Position numbers and translations under genes: made by a program | The notes under the pieces: generated by a model | The model's input: only the letters and a program-made list of their open reading frames with translations | Database searches by the model: none | Told to the model about the DNA's origin: nothing | Part shown: positions 22,254 through 30,056 of the stretch, in pieces | Layout: the number at the start of each line of letters is the position of its first letter | How positions within the stretch are numbered: the first letter of the stretch is position 1 | Assembly: GCA_023129165.1 (NCBI GenBank) | Contig: JAGMCL010000053.1 | Location: 1-38,583, forward strand | Length of the DNA stretch: 38,583 nt | Source of the DNA: Caldifarciminota bacterium | GTDB lineage: Bacteria > Hydrothermota > UBA3073 | Reading direction: 5' to 3'

Positions 22254-22519
22254 TTCCAGTCACTGTTACATTATAAAGACGATATGCAACCCAATCTGAG
22301 AGTTTCGTTTCGTTGTTTAAAGACAGAGCATATATCCTGGATAATCAAGTCATTAGTCTCAGGTGTTCCTATGGGATAGTCATAGAAGAAGTGTTTGCAT
22401 TGGATTTCAGGATAATTGGAGTTGCCAGAGCAGGAAGAAATTGTTAAGAGTGTTTCTGCCATAAGAATTAGGTTGAATAAGGAAATTCTTCGGATACTTA
22501 AAACGTTTGTTACCTCCAT
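22228..22519 (-). pseudogene. NUC1-type DNA/RNA non-specific endonuclease lipoprotein, frameshifted and truncated
   Basis: The first frame (82 codons from ATG 22519) has a lipoprotein signal (LLTISSC) and DYPIGTPETNDLIIQDI, typical of the N-terminus of endonuclease-G-like secreted nucleases, then leaves the family. Moving two bases restores it: YALSLNNETKLSDWVAYRL follows in the next frame, stopping at 22228-22230. The shift is explained by loss of one AT from the ATATAT run in GATATATGCT. The catalytic DRGH region is missing, so the protein is inactive. Confidence 0.75.
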
Positions 22520-22562
22520 CCTTCTATTTTAAGAGATCGAAAATAATTATAAGTAATTTTAT

Positions 22563-23111
22563 TTAATATTTCCCCCAACCAGGTTGATACCAATATTTCA
22601 TAGCACCGGTATTCTTTACAAATCCATTTGCATCATTATAACTTGATATTAAACTTTTTCTTAAATAAAAATGATCGTAATAGAGAATCGTCCAGAATAT
22701 TGCAACATCCATAAATTTGATTATTCTTTGAGGTGCAATGAGTATATTGGGCTCTGCACGTTCCCAGAAAAGATCTGAAAAATTTAACTTTCCCAAAGAA
22801 CAGGCTGATATAAAACAAATTCTATTTCTTAAACCTCTTTGATTGTAGAAATCTTCTGGGTAGACTTTTCCATGTGGCATCGCCATATAGTAATTTCCAT
22901 TTTCATCACAATCACCATGACAAGAAATATGTATGTATTTATATCGATAACCCACTAATTTCTTAAATAAATCTTTCTTTGATCCAACACGCTTATATTC
23001 TACTTTATCTTTATGTATTAAGGCAATGAGTTCACTTAAGATTATTCCTTCCTCTTTTTCCTCCATCTTTGGAACACACTCTAATATTAACACTTTTTTA
23101 AACAATGCCAT
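22563..23111 (-). CDS. Small caspase-like (CHAT-type) cysteine protease
   Basis: The 182-residue protein has the two marks of caspase/CHAT folds: a beta strand then HG (YKYIHISCHGD, His65) and, about 39 residues later, a strand ending in the nucleophile (RICFISACSLG, Cys104). N-terminal KVLILECVP fits the first strand. There is no signal peptide. Family knowledge: CHAT and related bacterial caspases act in anti-phage and self-killing systems (for example as gasdermin or Craspase partners). AAGGAGGT gives it the best ribosome-binding site in the island, so its start at 23111 is secure. It lies 141 bases downstream of the type IIG enzyme on the same strand. No gasdermin-like partner is recognisable. 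Confidence 0.68.
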   Translation of the reverse strand: MALFKKVLILECVPKMEEKEEGIILSELIALIHKDKVEYKRVGSKKDLFKKLVGYRYKYIHISCHGDCDENGNYYMAMPHGKVYPEDFYNQRGLRNRICFISACSLGKLNFSDLFWERAEPNILIAPQRIIKFMDVAIFWTILYYDHFYLRKSLISSYNDANGFVKNTGAMKYWYQPGWGKY

Positions 23112-23252
23112 TGATACCTCCTTTTTCTATTCAACCAAATTAATATTTTTTGCTCGATAAACTACTAAAGTGAACTAACCAATTTATACAAGTAAGAAGT
23201 AATTAATAGAAGTAATTTATTATCAAGAAATTTAGTGATATCTTTAACGAGC

Positions 23253-26200
23253 TTATAATCTAATCGTATCCTTTTCAATTTCGGGATAAATTTTATCAAT
23301 TTCTTTTTGAATAATGGTTGTTTTTTGAAGCGAGGTTACTATTTTACAATAATGCTTTATGTCGTCAAGTGAAAGAGTCTTGTCCTTTCTATCTTTCAGC
23401 CATTTGGAACACACCTGATAACCACCTATCTGATATACCCAGATATTCTCTGATACGCCTTCAAAATACTGTGTCTCATTAATATAAACGCGACCTTGTT
23501 TTTCATCATATATTAATTTTCTAACTCTATCATCACCCTCACCCTGTGATTTCGCAATGGGTGGGTCAAGTTCTGATGATTTTAAAAGATGCAAATCAGC
23601 GAGTCTTTTCCCATATCCAGCTATTTTCTTAAATAATTTGTAATTTTTTGTAAAAGGAATTCTCGGAAAATCTATTTTCAGGAATTCGGTGTATTTAGTG
23701 CGGTAGGTATTTGAATAGAGTACAGCGTAGATATAAAAAAGAATTTGCTCGGGGGATGGAGTTTTCTTAAAGTTTTTTTTCAATTGGTCAGCTATTTCTA
23801 GGGAAATGTTTGGTTTTTTTACAGCATAATCTCCCGGTACTTCAAATAACATAACAGTACTCTTTAAAGACTTTCTTTTTGAGTCATTTTTTTCTATGTA
23901 GAGATAGAGAGGGAAAAGGTAATTTATTTCTCTGGTATTATTGGATACAACACAGGATTCAACAATAGTGTCGCAAACTAAAGTATGATAAAATCCAACT
24001 TTATTTTGCTGACGGCAAGTTAATAACCCCAAATTCTCTTGTATCATATGACGCATGACCTCTTTGCGAGAACGTTCAATAACTGCATCATGATAAAAAA
24101 TCCATTTAACATCGAAAGGTCTGTATAAAATAGGTGTAATTGATTTATCCCAATTTTTATCTTTTTGTATTTTCTCTCGTGCATCACTCAATTTCCAGTT
24201 TGATTTATCCTTCAAGTTGAATGCCCGTCTAACAAGTTCATCTGGCATTTTTTCATCTCGAAACATTCTGATATTTCGTTTAAGTGCCTCCCTATCAGAT
24301 TTTATCACGAATTTGTCTCTTGAAGTTACAATGCCAACACTATTTATTGGAAACACCTCAGTTATTTTAGGGTATTTCTCATAACTTTCCAAAAGCCTTT
24401 CATCTCTCGGAATAAAAAGGTGAAATTCAGATTTTGGTGACAACTTTTGCCATTTGGTTTTTTTTATATCATTTCTTGAAAGCCAATCGTTTTTCGCTTC
24501 TCTCAATCCCCACCTTTCTGAATGATATACCTTGCATCCCTTCTTTTCACCTTTCTTTTTTATGAGAACTGAAATAGCAACTCCCTGCCTTATATCAAAA
24601 ACATTTTCGTCTTTTGAACCGTCAGGGCATTTCTCTCTCTTCAAACTGTTGCCATGTAAATCTAAAATGTAAATCTCATTAAAGCTGTTTATAAGAGATT
24701 GTCTCATACCTCTAAATGTAGGATTATCAATATAGCTGTGATTGGTGATAAAACCTAAAACTCCTTCTCCTGCCTGGTCAATTTTCCATTGTGCAAAACG
24801 GATAAACTTTGCATAATCATCTTGTAGCCACTTAGGATTTCTTTCCTTAAGCCATTCTCCCTCTAATATTTTGTAATATTCTATTAACTCACCAATCCAT
24901 GTTTTTTGCTTTATCTTTCTTTTTTGCTTAGCTTCTTTCGTTTGTGGTATTAATTTATAGCAACCATTAATATTATCCGTTTGAATTTGATAGTTTGTTA
25001 TATATCTTTCTCCTTTATTTACAACCACATCCTTTTCACTTAAATTTGCTGACGTTCCATGATAAGGAGGATTACCGAGTATCACCAATATGGGTTGTTC
25101 CTTTTTGGCTTTGCCTGCGAGATGAGATTCTTTAGAGAGGGAAGCCATCCCGGGAAGTTCGGTTTGGGCAAGTTCCTCCATCTCTAAGGTATTAGTAAGA
25201 TATAATTTAAATCTATCATCTTTTTGAAGTTTATAACCAAGTTCTTCTAAGAGAAAGGACATCTTAAGATGACCTACTGCATAAGGTGCCATCATCAGTT
25301 CAAATGCATAGAAATTCCTTAGAACATGCTCTTTAATAAATTTTTTCTTTCCACCTTCACCATATTTAGATGTAAATTCCTCTACTGCAATATTAGCTGC
25401 TTCAGCTAAAAAGGTAAGCGTTCCTGCAGCAGGGTCCAAAACTGTGACATTGTCGCTTGCGAATCCATCTGCCTTATTAAAATGCTCTTTCAAAATTGTA
25501 TGTAGAGAACGGACAATATATGAAACAACAGGTTCTGGAGTATAATAAACGCCTCTTCCTTTTCTTGTTTTAGGGTCGTATTCTGCCAAAAAAGTTTCGT
25601 AGAAATGAACAATAGGATCTTTGCCCTTACCTTCATGAAAGTACTGATAAAGTATATTCTTTACATCAGCAACTGCAAGCACTTCAGAAATATCATCTAT
25701 AATCCATTCCATCTGTTGGGGTAAATCTTCAAATGAGATGAATTTAAAAATATCTCGTAGGATCCCGATAGTGTGAGGTATTTTATCATAAGCAAGTTTT
25801 CTATTAAATCCATTCTCTGTGCGAGTACGGGCAGAGAAGAGACCGTATGTGATAGTTTGTGAATAAAGGTCAGTAAAGTCCTCTTTTGAAAGACCACTAA
25901 TGAGAAATTTCCTAAACGCCTCATAAAAACCTAAAATAAAACCCTTTCCTTTTGTCTCTTCTTCTTTCAATTCCTCTGCAACTACTTCATCTCTTAAAAA
26001 GCGTGTTCTCTTTGCTAATTCTAATGCAAGGATTTTGGCATTATATACTCTGGGAAGTGAAAAGGAGAAGAAATTTTCAAGAAGCCTAATGAAATCATCC
26101 TCTTTTTCAACAGATGGGATGGTTTTAAGCTTATGTACAACGAAGGGTCTGGCAATTCGTACTTTATCTAATAAAGTGCCGTTACGATAAAGTCTGAACT

Positions 26201-26522
26201 CAAAAAAATTTGTTAATATCAAGTTTGGAAATATATGCCTATACCTTTTCAACTGTTCAGTATATTCTATCCTGTTTAAATCTTCTATGGTTGGAGCCTT
26301 TGCTTCAATATATCCTACAATATGTTGTCTCCCATCCCAGATTCTAAAATCGGGATTGCCCGCTTCGGTTTTCTTTGGCAAGGTTGTTATTTGAATATTT
26401 CTTTTACCAATAGCTTCTAAGTATTCTTTTAATAATCCTTCAAGCGTTGAGTAATAACTTTCTTCTCTTGCATCACCACGATTGGTAATCTCAAATATTC
26501 TTTTTAAATATTGCTTAAGCAT
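23253..26522 (-). CDS. Type IIG single-chain restriction-modification enzyme
   Basis: The 1089-residue protein starts with a PD-(D/E)xK nuclease: Asp58 in NPDFR and E73-x-K75 in GYIEAK. A helical connector leads to a gamma-class N6-adenine methyltransferase: GVYYTPEPVVSYIVRS at about 324-339, SAM-binding DPAAGT at 363-368 and catalytic NPPY at 484-487. The remaining ~550 residues (including ILYRPFDVKW near 780 and LDDIKHYCKIV near the end) form the target-recognition part. All catalytic motifs are present, so it appears intact. It would methylate and cut at a non-palindromic site; specificity cannot be read here. ATG 26522 lacks a Shine-Dalgarno. It is flanked by DUF6602 upstream and a caspase-like gene downstream, both same strand. 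Confidence 0.88.
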   Translation of the reverse strand: MLKQYLKRIFEITNRGDAREESYYSTLEGLLKEYLEAIGKRNIQITTLPKKTEAGNPDFRIWDGRQHIVGYIEAKAPTIEDLNRIEYTEQLKRYRHIFPNLILTNFFEFRLYRNGTLLDKVRIARPFVVHKLKTIPSVEKEDDFIRLLENFFSFSLPRVYNAKILALELAKRTRFLRDEVVAEELKEEETKGKGFILGFYEAFRKFLISGLSKEDFTDLYSQTITYGLFSARTRTENGFNRKLAYDKIPHTIGILRDIFKFISFEDLPQQMEWIIDDISEVLAVADVKNILYQYFHEGKGKDPIVHFYETFLAEYDPKTRKGRGVYYTPEPVVSYIVRSLHTILKEHFNKADGFASDNVTVLDPAAGTLTFLAEAANIAVEEFTSKYGEGGKKKFIKEHVLRNFYAFELMMAPYAVGHLKMSFLLEELGYKLQKDDRFKLYLTNTLEMEELAQTELPGMASLSKESHLAGKAKKEQPILVILGNPPYHGTSANLSEKDVVVNKGERYITNYQIQTDNINGCYKLIPQTKEAKQKRKIKQKTWIGELIEYYKILEGEWLKERNPKWLQDDYAKFIRFAQWKIDQAGEGVLGFITNHSYIDNPTFRGMRQSLINSFNEIYILDLHGNSLKREKCPDGSKDENVFDIRQGVAISVLIKKKGEKKGCKVYHSERWGLREAKNDWLSRNDIKKTKWQKLSPKSEFHLFIPRDERLLESYEKYPKITEVFPINSVGIVTSRDKFVIKSDREALKRNIRMFRDEKMPDELVRRAFNLKDKSNWKLSDAREKIQKDKNWDKSITPILYRPFDVKWIFYHDAVIERSRKEVMRHMIQENLGLLTCRQQNKVGFYHTLVCDTIVESCVVSNNTREINYLFPLYLYIEKNDSKRKSLKSTVMLFEVPGDYAVKKPNISLEIADQLKKNFKKTPSPEQILFYIYAVLYSNTYRTKYTEFLKIDFPRIPFTKNYKLFKKIAGYGKRLADLHLLKSSELDPPIAKSQGEGDDRVRKLIYDEKQGRVYINETQYFEGVSENIWVYQIGGYQVCSKWLKDRKDKTLSLDDIKHYCKIVTSLQKTTIIQKEIDKIYPEIEKDTIRL

Positions 26523-26649
26523 ATTTTTATATTTGTTAAACGTATGGTTTCACAGCGGAAAGAGAATCGAGTAAAAAAATAAGGTCTAATGTTGTTGTAC
26601 AAAATGTTTCCTTACTAAATCTATCGAATTAAAACGCAGATTTATGTAA

Positions 26650-27531
26650 TCACTTAGTATTTCTAAAAGCATGAATAGCCTTAGGTCTTTTCATCTTTTT
26701 AAAATATCTTGTAAGAACTGGTTCAGACATTGTCATTTCGGGTCCTATTTCACTCACTAATCGACCTACAAACAGTAAAAAAGCACTTTCTTTACTATAA
26801 GCAGCGATATGCGGTATCCATTGATCGCCACTTAATGGTTTAGTTATTGTAAAATCTGGACACTTGTTGTTTATTATAAGACCTTTCTTTAAGATAAATA
26901 GCATGTCGATTTGTTCCTGTATAGGGATATTATTATAGATATAATAATCTGAAACATACTTACACAATTTATCTATATCAGAAGAATCATAAGAGAATAT
27001 ATATGTTGGACACCTATAAGAATAATCTATTTTTTCTTTAGATACTTTTTTCCCTAAAGATAGCAGAGGTAAAAGTGAAGATCTTGTTCGTTTTAACACT
27101 TTAACACTGTAAGCCTGTTTAAGTGCACGAATTATTTCAGGTTCATGTTTCCTATTAGAACCAAATGAAGCAGGTAAATCTTTTAGATCAGGTTTTAATT
27201 CGATCGCAGCATGAACACCATCAACAAGTATTATTTCAATATTGCCATTCTCATCGTATAAATGCGGGTGATTAGGAGCACAAATAACGCAATCTATCGA
27301 AGACGATCTTCTCCCGATGCTATCGTATAACTCCCCTTTAGTGATTTTATAAGGAAACGGAAAGAACCTTTCCATTGTCTTTCTAAAGGCCGCTTCTCTT
27401 GCCCTCGCAACCATTTCAGGGCTTCCAGAATGTTTCTCTGAAGCTTCTTCCATTTTATCGCATATCTGCTCAGCAGTCCTTATTAAATGCTTCTCTAATC
27501 TTTTTAAAACATCGTCTCCTATCCTTTTCAT
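26650..27531 (-). CDS. DUF6602 protein, probable PD-(D/E)xK nuclease fold
   Basis: The 293-residue protein contains ITKGELYDSIGRRSSSIDCV at about 63-82 followed by GVHAAIELKPDL near 104-115. This matches the DUF6602 pattern G.I.D..G..S.Q.D.VI...VhAvIEVK. The Asp and the E-x-K pair (ELK) fit a PD-(D/E)xK active site, so a nuclease role is inferred. The C-terminal half (YSYRCPTYIFSYDS..., LLFVGRLVSEIGP) is unassigned. It sits between the XRE repressor and the type IIG enzyme, 87 and 127 bases away, all on one strand, consistent with one operon. ATG 27531 has no clear ribosome-binding site. Confidence 0.68.
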   Translation of the reverse strand: MKRIGDDVLKRLEKHLIRTAEQICDKMEEASEKHSGSPEMVARAREAAFRKTMERFFPFPYKITKGELYDSIGRRSSSIDCVICAPNHPHLYDENGNIEIILVDGVHAAIELKPDLKDLPASFGSNRKHEPEIIRALKQAYSVKVLKRTRSSLLPLLSLGKKVSKEKIDYSYRCPTYIFSYDSSDIDKLCKYVSDYYIYNNIPIQEQIDMLFILKKGLIINNKCPDFTITKPLSGDQWIPHIAAYSKESAFLLFVGRLVSEIGPEMTMSEPVLTRYFKKMKRPKAIHAFRNTK

Positions 27532-27618
27532 AGCATTGTCTCGTTAGTTAATATTCACTTAACTGTTTAGAATATTTTAATGAAACTTTTTAAGAGAATG
27601 TAATTATCTAATAGATAC

Positions 27619-28101
27619 TTACTTCCCGGGTTTTATGTCAACATAGAACTTCTTCAGAGCCAATTGGAGGGATTTAAAAATTTCAGCAACTTCGCTGATA
27701 TGTAGAGCGTCTTTAATCGTTCGAACATATTCCATTATTTCTTTAAAATCTTTAGCACTTTCTATACCCTCATCTTTTAACAATTTCAGCAATTCAAAAT
27801 CTTCCTTGGTGAATGGTCTATACTCCTCGCTTCCCTCACGTAACTCATTCGAACTTGGAATACCCTTACTATATCCTCTCTTACGAAGAACCTTGTCATT
27901 ACCAGTCAGAAGCCAATCAAGAGGAACATCAAAGTAATTAGCAATAGCAACACAAAATTTTGAATTTATTTCGTCCTTTTTCTTCTTTAATGCAGCCCTG
28001 AGAGTTGTATAATTGATATCAGTCTCTTTTGCAAGGGATTTGACCGTCATCCCTTTTTGTTTAAGCAACCAATGGATCCTATCTTTTATAGTCTTTTGCA
28101 T
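27619..28101 (-). CDS. XRE-family (Cro/CI-like) repressor
   Basis: The 160-residue protein has an N-terminal HTH_3 domain at about 5-66 (WLLKQKGMTVKSLAKETDIN, then the recognition helix YTTLRAALKKK and FCVAIANYFDVPLDWLLTG). A linker and helical C-terminal region (about 95-160) suit dimerisation. No LexA-like Ser/Lys protease dyad is visible. It heads the minus-strand series XRE, DUF6602, type IIG, caspase-like and faces the HTH gene at 28254. An 18-bp operator-like site starts 4 bases before its ATG and two more lie in the shared control region, so it is probably autoregulated. It could equally be called a controller (C) protein of the restriction system. Confidence 0.83.
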   Translation of the reverse strand: MQKTIKDRIHWLLKQKGMTVKSLAKETDINYTTLRAALKKKKDEINSKFCVAIANYFDVPLDWLLTGNDKVLRKRGYSKGIPSSNELREGSEEYRPFTKEDFELLKLLKDEGIESAKDFKEIMEYVRTIKDALHISEVAEIFKSLQLALKKFYVDIKPGK

Positions 28102-28104
28102 AAA

Positions 28105-28122
28105 AATTCAAAATATTGTATT
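28105..28122. promoter_or_regulatory. Operator-like site O3, at the repressor start
   Basis: AATTCAAAATATTGTATT matches the 18-bp pattern AATACA-N6-TGTATT with one half-site mismatch. It lies 4 bases upstream of the XRE start codon, over the ribosome-binding region. Confidence 0.5.
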
Positions 28123-28128
28123 ATTTCC

Positions 28129-28157
28129 TTGACAAATACAAAATTCTGTATTACAAT
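28129..28157 (+). promoter_or_regulatory. Rightward promoter with an operator filling its spacer (O1)
   Basis: TTGACA 28129-28134 and TACAAT 28152-28157 are 17 bases apart. The 18-mer AATACAAAATTCTGTATT (28135-28152), a perfect AATACA/TGTATT inverted repeat, occupies the spacer exactly. A repressor bound here would block polymerase. Confidence 0.75.
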
Positions 28158-28163
28158 ATATAT

Positions 28164-28250
28164 ATGAAATCACCTCTTGCTTTTAATATAACACAAGAAA
28201 AGGTAAAAGTCAAGAAAAAATACAAAATAATGCATTACATGAGAAATTAA
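28164..28250 (+). CDS. Possible leaderless 28-codon frame
   Basis: ATG 28164 lies at the expected transcription start of the rightward promoter (7 bases after the -10 box) and runs to TAA 28248-28250, three bases before the next gene. The product begins MKSPLAFNITQEKVKVKKKY and is lysine-rich. The O2 site overlaps its 3' end. It could be a leaderless leader peptide; chance cannot be excluded. Confidence 0.3.
   Translation: MKSPLAFNITQEKVKVKKKYKIMHYMRN
28185..28213 (-). promoter_or_regulatory. Leftward promoter of the repressor operon
   Basis: On the minus strand TTGACT (28213-28208), 17 bases, TATATT (28190-28185). It faces the rightward promoter, so the two transcripts overlap. O2 (28219-28236) sits five bases upstream of its -35 box. 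Confidence 0.6.
28219..28236. promoter_or_regulatory. Operator-like site O2
   Basis: AATACAAAATAATGCATT repeats the O1 pattern with one mismatch in the right half. Its start is 84 bases from that of O1, eight helical turns at 10.5 bp per turn, which would place both sites on the same DNA face. Confidence 0.6.
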
Positions 28251-28253
28251 AAG

Positions 28254-28649
28254 ATGAAAAAAGATATTGACAATACTAACCTTTTAGACAGAATTGTAGG
28301 GACAAATAAAAAAAGTGATTTATTTGTACTACAACAACTTATAGAGGGCTACACACATAGAGAGATTAGTCAACATCTTAGAATTACAAGAAGCCGTGTA
28401 ACCCAAATTGCAGATTCGAACCGGGATCTTCTTGATGAACTTACTTTGAAAGCAACTTTAGCCATAAAAGCGGGTCGTATACGAAAGGCGATTCGATTTT
28501 TAAGAGGAAAAGATAAATCAAAGAAAGATCCGATAGATATACTTGATTATATGAGAAAGGAAATGCGAGATGAAGGTAGGCACCCTATAGAAATTAATAT
28601 TATATCCAATATTCCAACGCCATTTGATAATACAGAAGAGAAAAAATAA
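28254..28649 (+). CDS. Helix-turn-helix protein opposite the repressor
   Basis: The 131-residue protein has an HTH at about 26-58 (LQQLIEGYTHREISQHLRI, then TRSRVTQIADSNRDLLDELT) resembling phage terminase-small-subunit or sigma-region-4-type domains, followed by a basic helical tail (RIRKAIRFLRGKD). It is transcribed toward the right from the promoter with the embedded operator, opposite the XRE gene, which is the position of Cro-like or early lysogeny/ICE genes. No other phage structural genes are near. The ribosome-binding site is weak. Confidence 0.6.
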   Translation: MKKDIDNTNLLDRIVGTNKKSDLFVLQQLIEGYTHREISQHLRITRSRVTQIADSNRDLLDELTLKATLAIKAGRIRKAIRFLRGKDKSKKDPIDILDYMRKEMRDEGRHPIEINIISNIPTPFDNTEEKK

Positions 28650-28657
28650 AAAAGTGC

Positions 28658-28686
28658 TTGATAAATTAAAATAAATGTAGTATAAT
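28658..28686 (+). promoter_or_regulatory. Sigma-70 promoter before the recombinase remnant
   Basis: TTGATA 28658-28663, 17 bases, TATAAT 28681-28686. It starts 9 bases after the HTH gene and would serve the recombinase remnant and the small membrane protein. Confidence 0.65.
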
Positions 28687-28716
28687 ATATAAGGATGTAT
28701 AATATGTAAGGAAGAA

Positions 28717-28803
28717 GTGGTTGGTTATATCAGGGTGTCTACAGAGAATCAGGTAGAGGATGGTATGGGATTAGAAATACAAGAAAGTACAATCCATATT
28801 TAG
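28717..28803 (+). pseudogene. N-terminal remnant of a large serine recombinase
   Basis: GTG 28717, preceded by AAGGAAG, opens a 28-codon frame containing GYIRVSTENQVEDGMGLEIQ, the canonical start of serine resolvase/integrase catalytic domains including the nucleophile Ser in RVST. It ends at TAG 28801-28803, and about 450 further residues of a large serine recombinase are missing. It suggests that the island's integrase was lost after insertion. Confidence 0.78.
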
Positions 28804-28822
28804 TGTAAAGAAAGGAGGATTT

Positions 28823-28885
28823 AAGTTTTAACCAAAAGAACGACCTCAATGTCCCATAACTCTAATTACAGGACATAAGAATTTA
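28823..28885 (+). repeat. Conserved leader module, copy B
   Basis: Bases 28844-28885 match 3908-3949 at 38 of 42 positions, with a further shared AAG(C/T)TTTAAC stretch upstream. It ends 20 bases before the start of the small membrane protein gene. Confidence 0.65.
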
Positions 28886-28905
28886 AAACTTTATAAGGGG
28901 GATGT

Positions 28906-29169
28906 ATGAATAAAAAAGCAACGTCTGTGAGTATTCGACGGATAATCATTGGATGTTTTTTGTTTGCTATTGGTCTATGCCTTTCTTTTTATTCCTTCGC
29001 CAGTATCGACCGCTGGCCTCATTCTATACAATGGTTTGTATCCTACTACATTAAGGGTGATCCTCTATGTATGATTTTGAGTATATTTTTACTGATGTTT
29101 GGCTGTGTGGTCTTAGCAAAGGGTATAATAGAATATATTATTAATCCATTTCGAGAGAATAAACCATAA
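28906..29169 (+). CDS. Small membrane protein with two transmembrane segments
   Basis: The 87-residue product is not recognised. Two hydrophobic spans at about 12-31 (IIIGCFLFAIGLCLSFYSF) and 55-78 (LCMILSIFLLMFGCVVLAKG) are joined by an aromatic loop (SIDRWPHSIQWFVSYYI), ending in a short charged tail. AAGGGGGA precedes ATG 28906. It shares its upstream leader and a 19-base tail (29225-29243) with the unrelated small gene at 3965-4159. Confidence 0.6.
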   Translation: MNKKATSVSIRRIIIGCFLFAIGLCLSFYSFASIDRWPHSIQWFVSYYIKGDPLCMILSIFLLMFGCVVLAKGIIEYIINPFRENKP

Positions 29170-29224
29170 AACATCCTTTTGATAATATAAAAGCGAAAGC
29201 TAAGGGAATCAGCAGATACCAGGC

Positions 29225-29243
29225 AAAAAACACGCAAATACAG
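29225..29243 (+). repeat. Conserved tail module, copy B
   Basis: AAAAAACACGCAAATACAG, identical to 4159-4177, 55 bases after the membrane protein gene. The following frame continues TRKYRLVEARKQGGKGSSF before stopping at 29344-29346. Confidence 0.6.
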
Positions 29244-29480
29244 ACTCGTAGAGGCTCGAAAGCAAGGTGGTAAGGGTTCTTCATTCAGCAGTAGTTATGA
29301 GGATACGGTAGGGGAGGGTGGGCATCCACGGACTGTTGGAAATTGAATATCATTAATTCACACGATTTTAACCAAATCTACAAATGAGGGATGAAGGTAT
29401 TTTATTCAATAATTCACGGTTTGCGGTTATTTGTCTTCTTTTGATGTACCTGTTTGTGTCATTACTTTGTCATCAGTGAT

Positions 29481-29516
29481 ATTATCCACGAACTCCTATA
29501 AATATCAAGTAAAAAA
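29481..29516. repeat. Decayed copy of the promoter-bearing repeat, right edge of the island
   Basis: ATTATCCACGAACTCCTATAAATATCAAG differs from 18874-18904 by one deleted base and a few substitutions. The minus-strand promoter it would form is degraded (TTGATA, 16 bases, GATAAT). In 29244-30056 I see no supported gene. There are AGCGGATT repeats (29519-29550) and the palindrome TCCGTCAGCTGACGGA near 29748-29763. Confidence 0.5.
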
Positions 29517-30056
29517 TCAGCGGATTTAGCGGATTAGTTCAGCGGATTCAATGCCAACCTGGTGGTAGGTAGTGATTTAACAGGTTAACTAAAGAAGGGG
29601 ACAAGCAACTTTTTGCACATATTGTAAGGGGTATAGTTAAGATGGGGATTAAAACGAATAAAAAGTTAGTCGAGTTTCTGTATTATCTAGAAATTATGTA
29701 AATAATTTAACATCGATTGAATTTGTTGAAGGGAAGCGTAATCCGTTTCCGTCAGCTGACGGAGACATCTGACAGAAAGGTGGAGAAAGAAATTGTGTAT
29801 GTGAAAAATAATCCGTCACCTTTTTCTAAAATACAGTATCGTTATAACTCTGTAATATATAAAAGATTATTGAGAACTGACACCAATATCCGACACCAAT
29901 ATCCGCTAGTGTACTGTGTCCTTATTTACCCTGTGGAGGTATACTCCCAGGCATGAGATGATGGAAGTATGAGGGTAGTAGGTCATTTGTTTTAGAGGGA
30001 ATTTGTTAATAAGATATTAAAAAGGTGGTTTTATTCGAAATACGAAAAGCCAATCC

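Noticed and set aside
29717-29956. Plus-strand frame of 79 codons
   Set aside because: TTG start, spans the TCCGTCAGCTGACGGA palindrome, no motif and no upstream signals.
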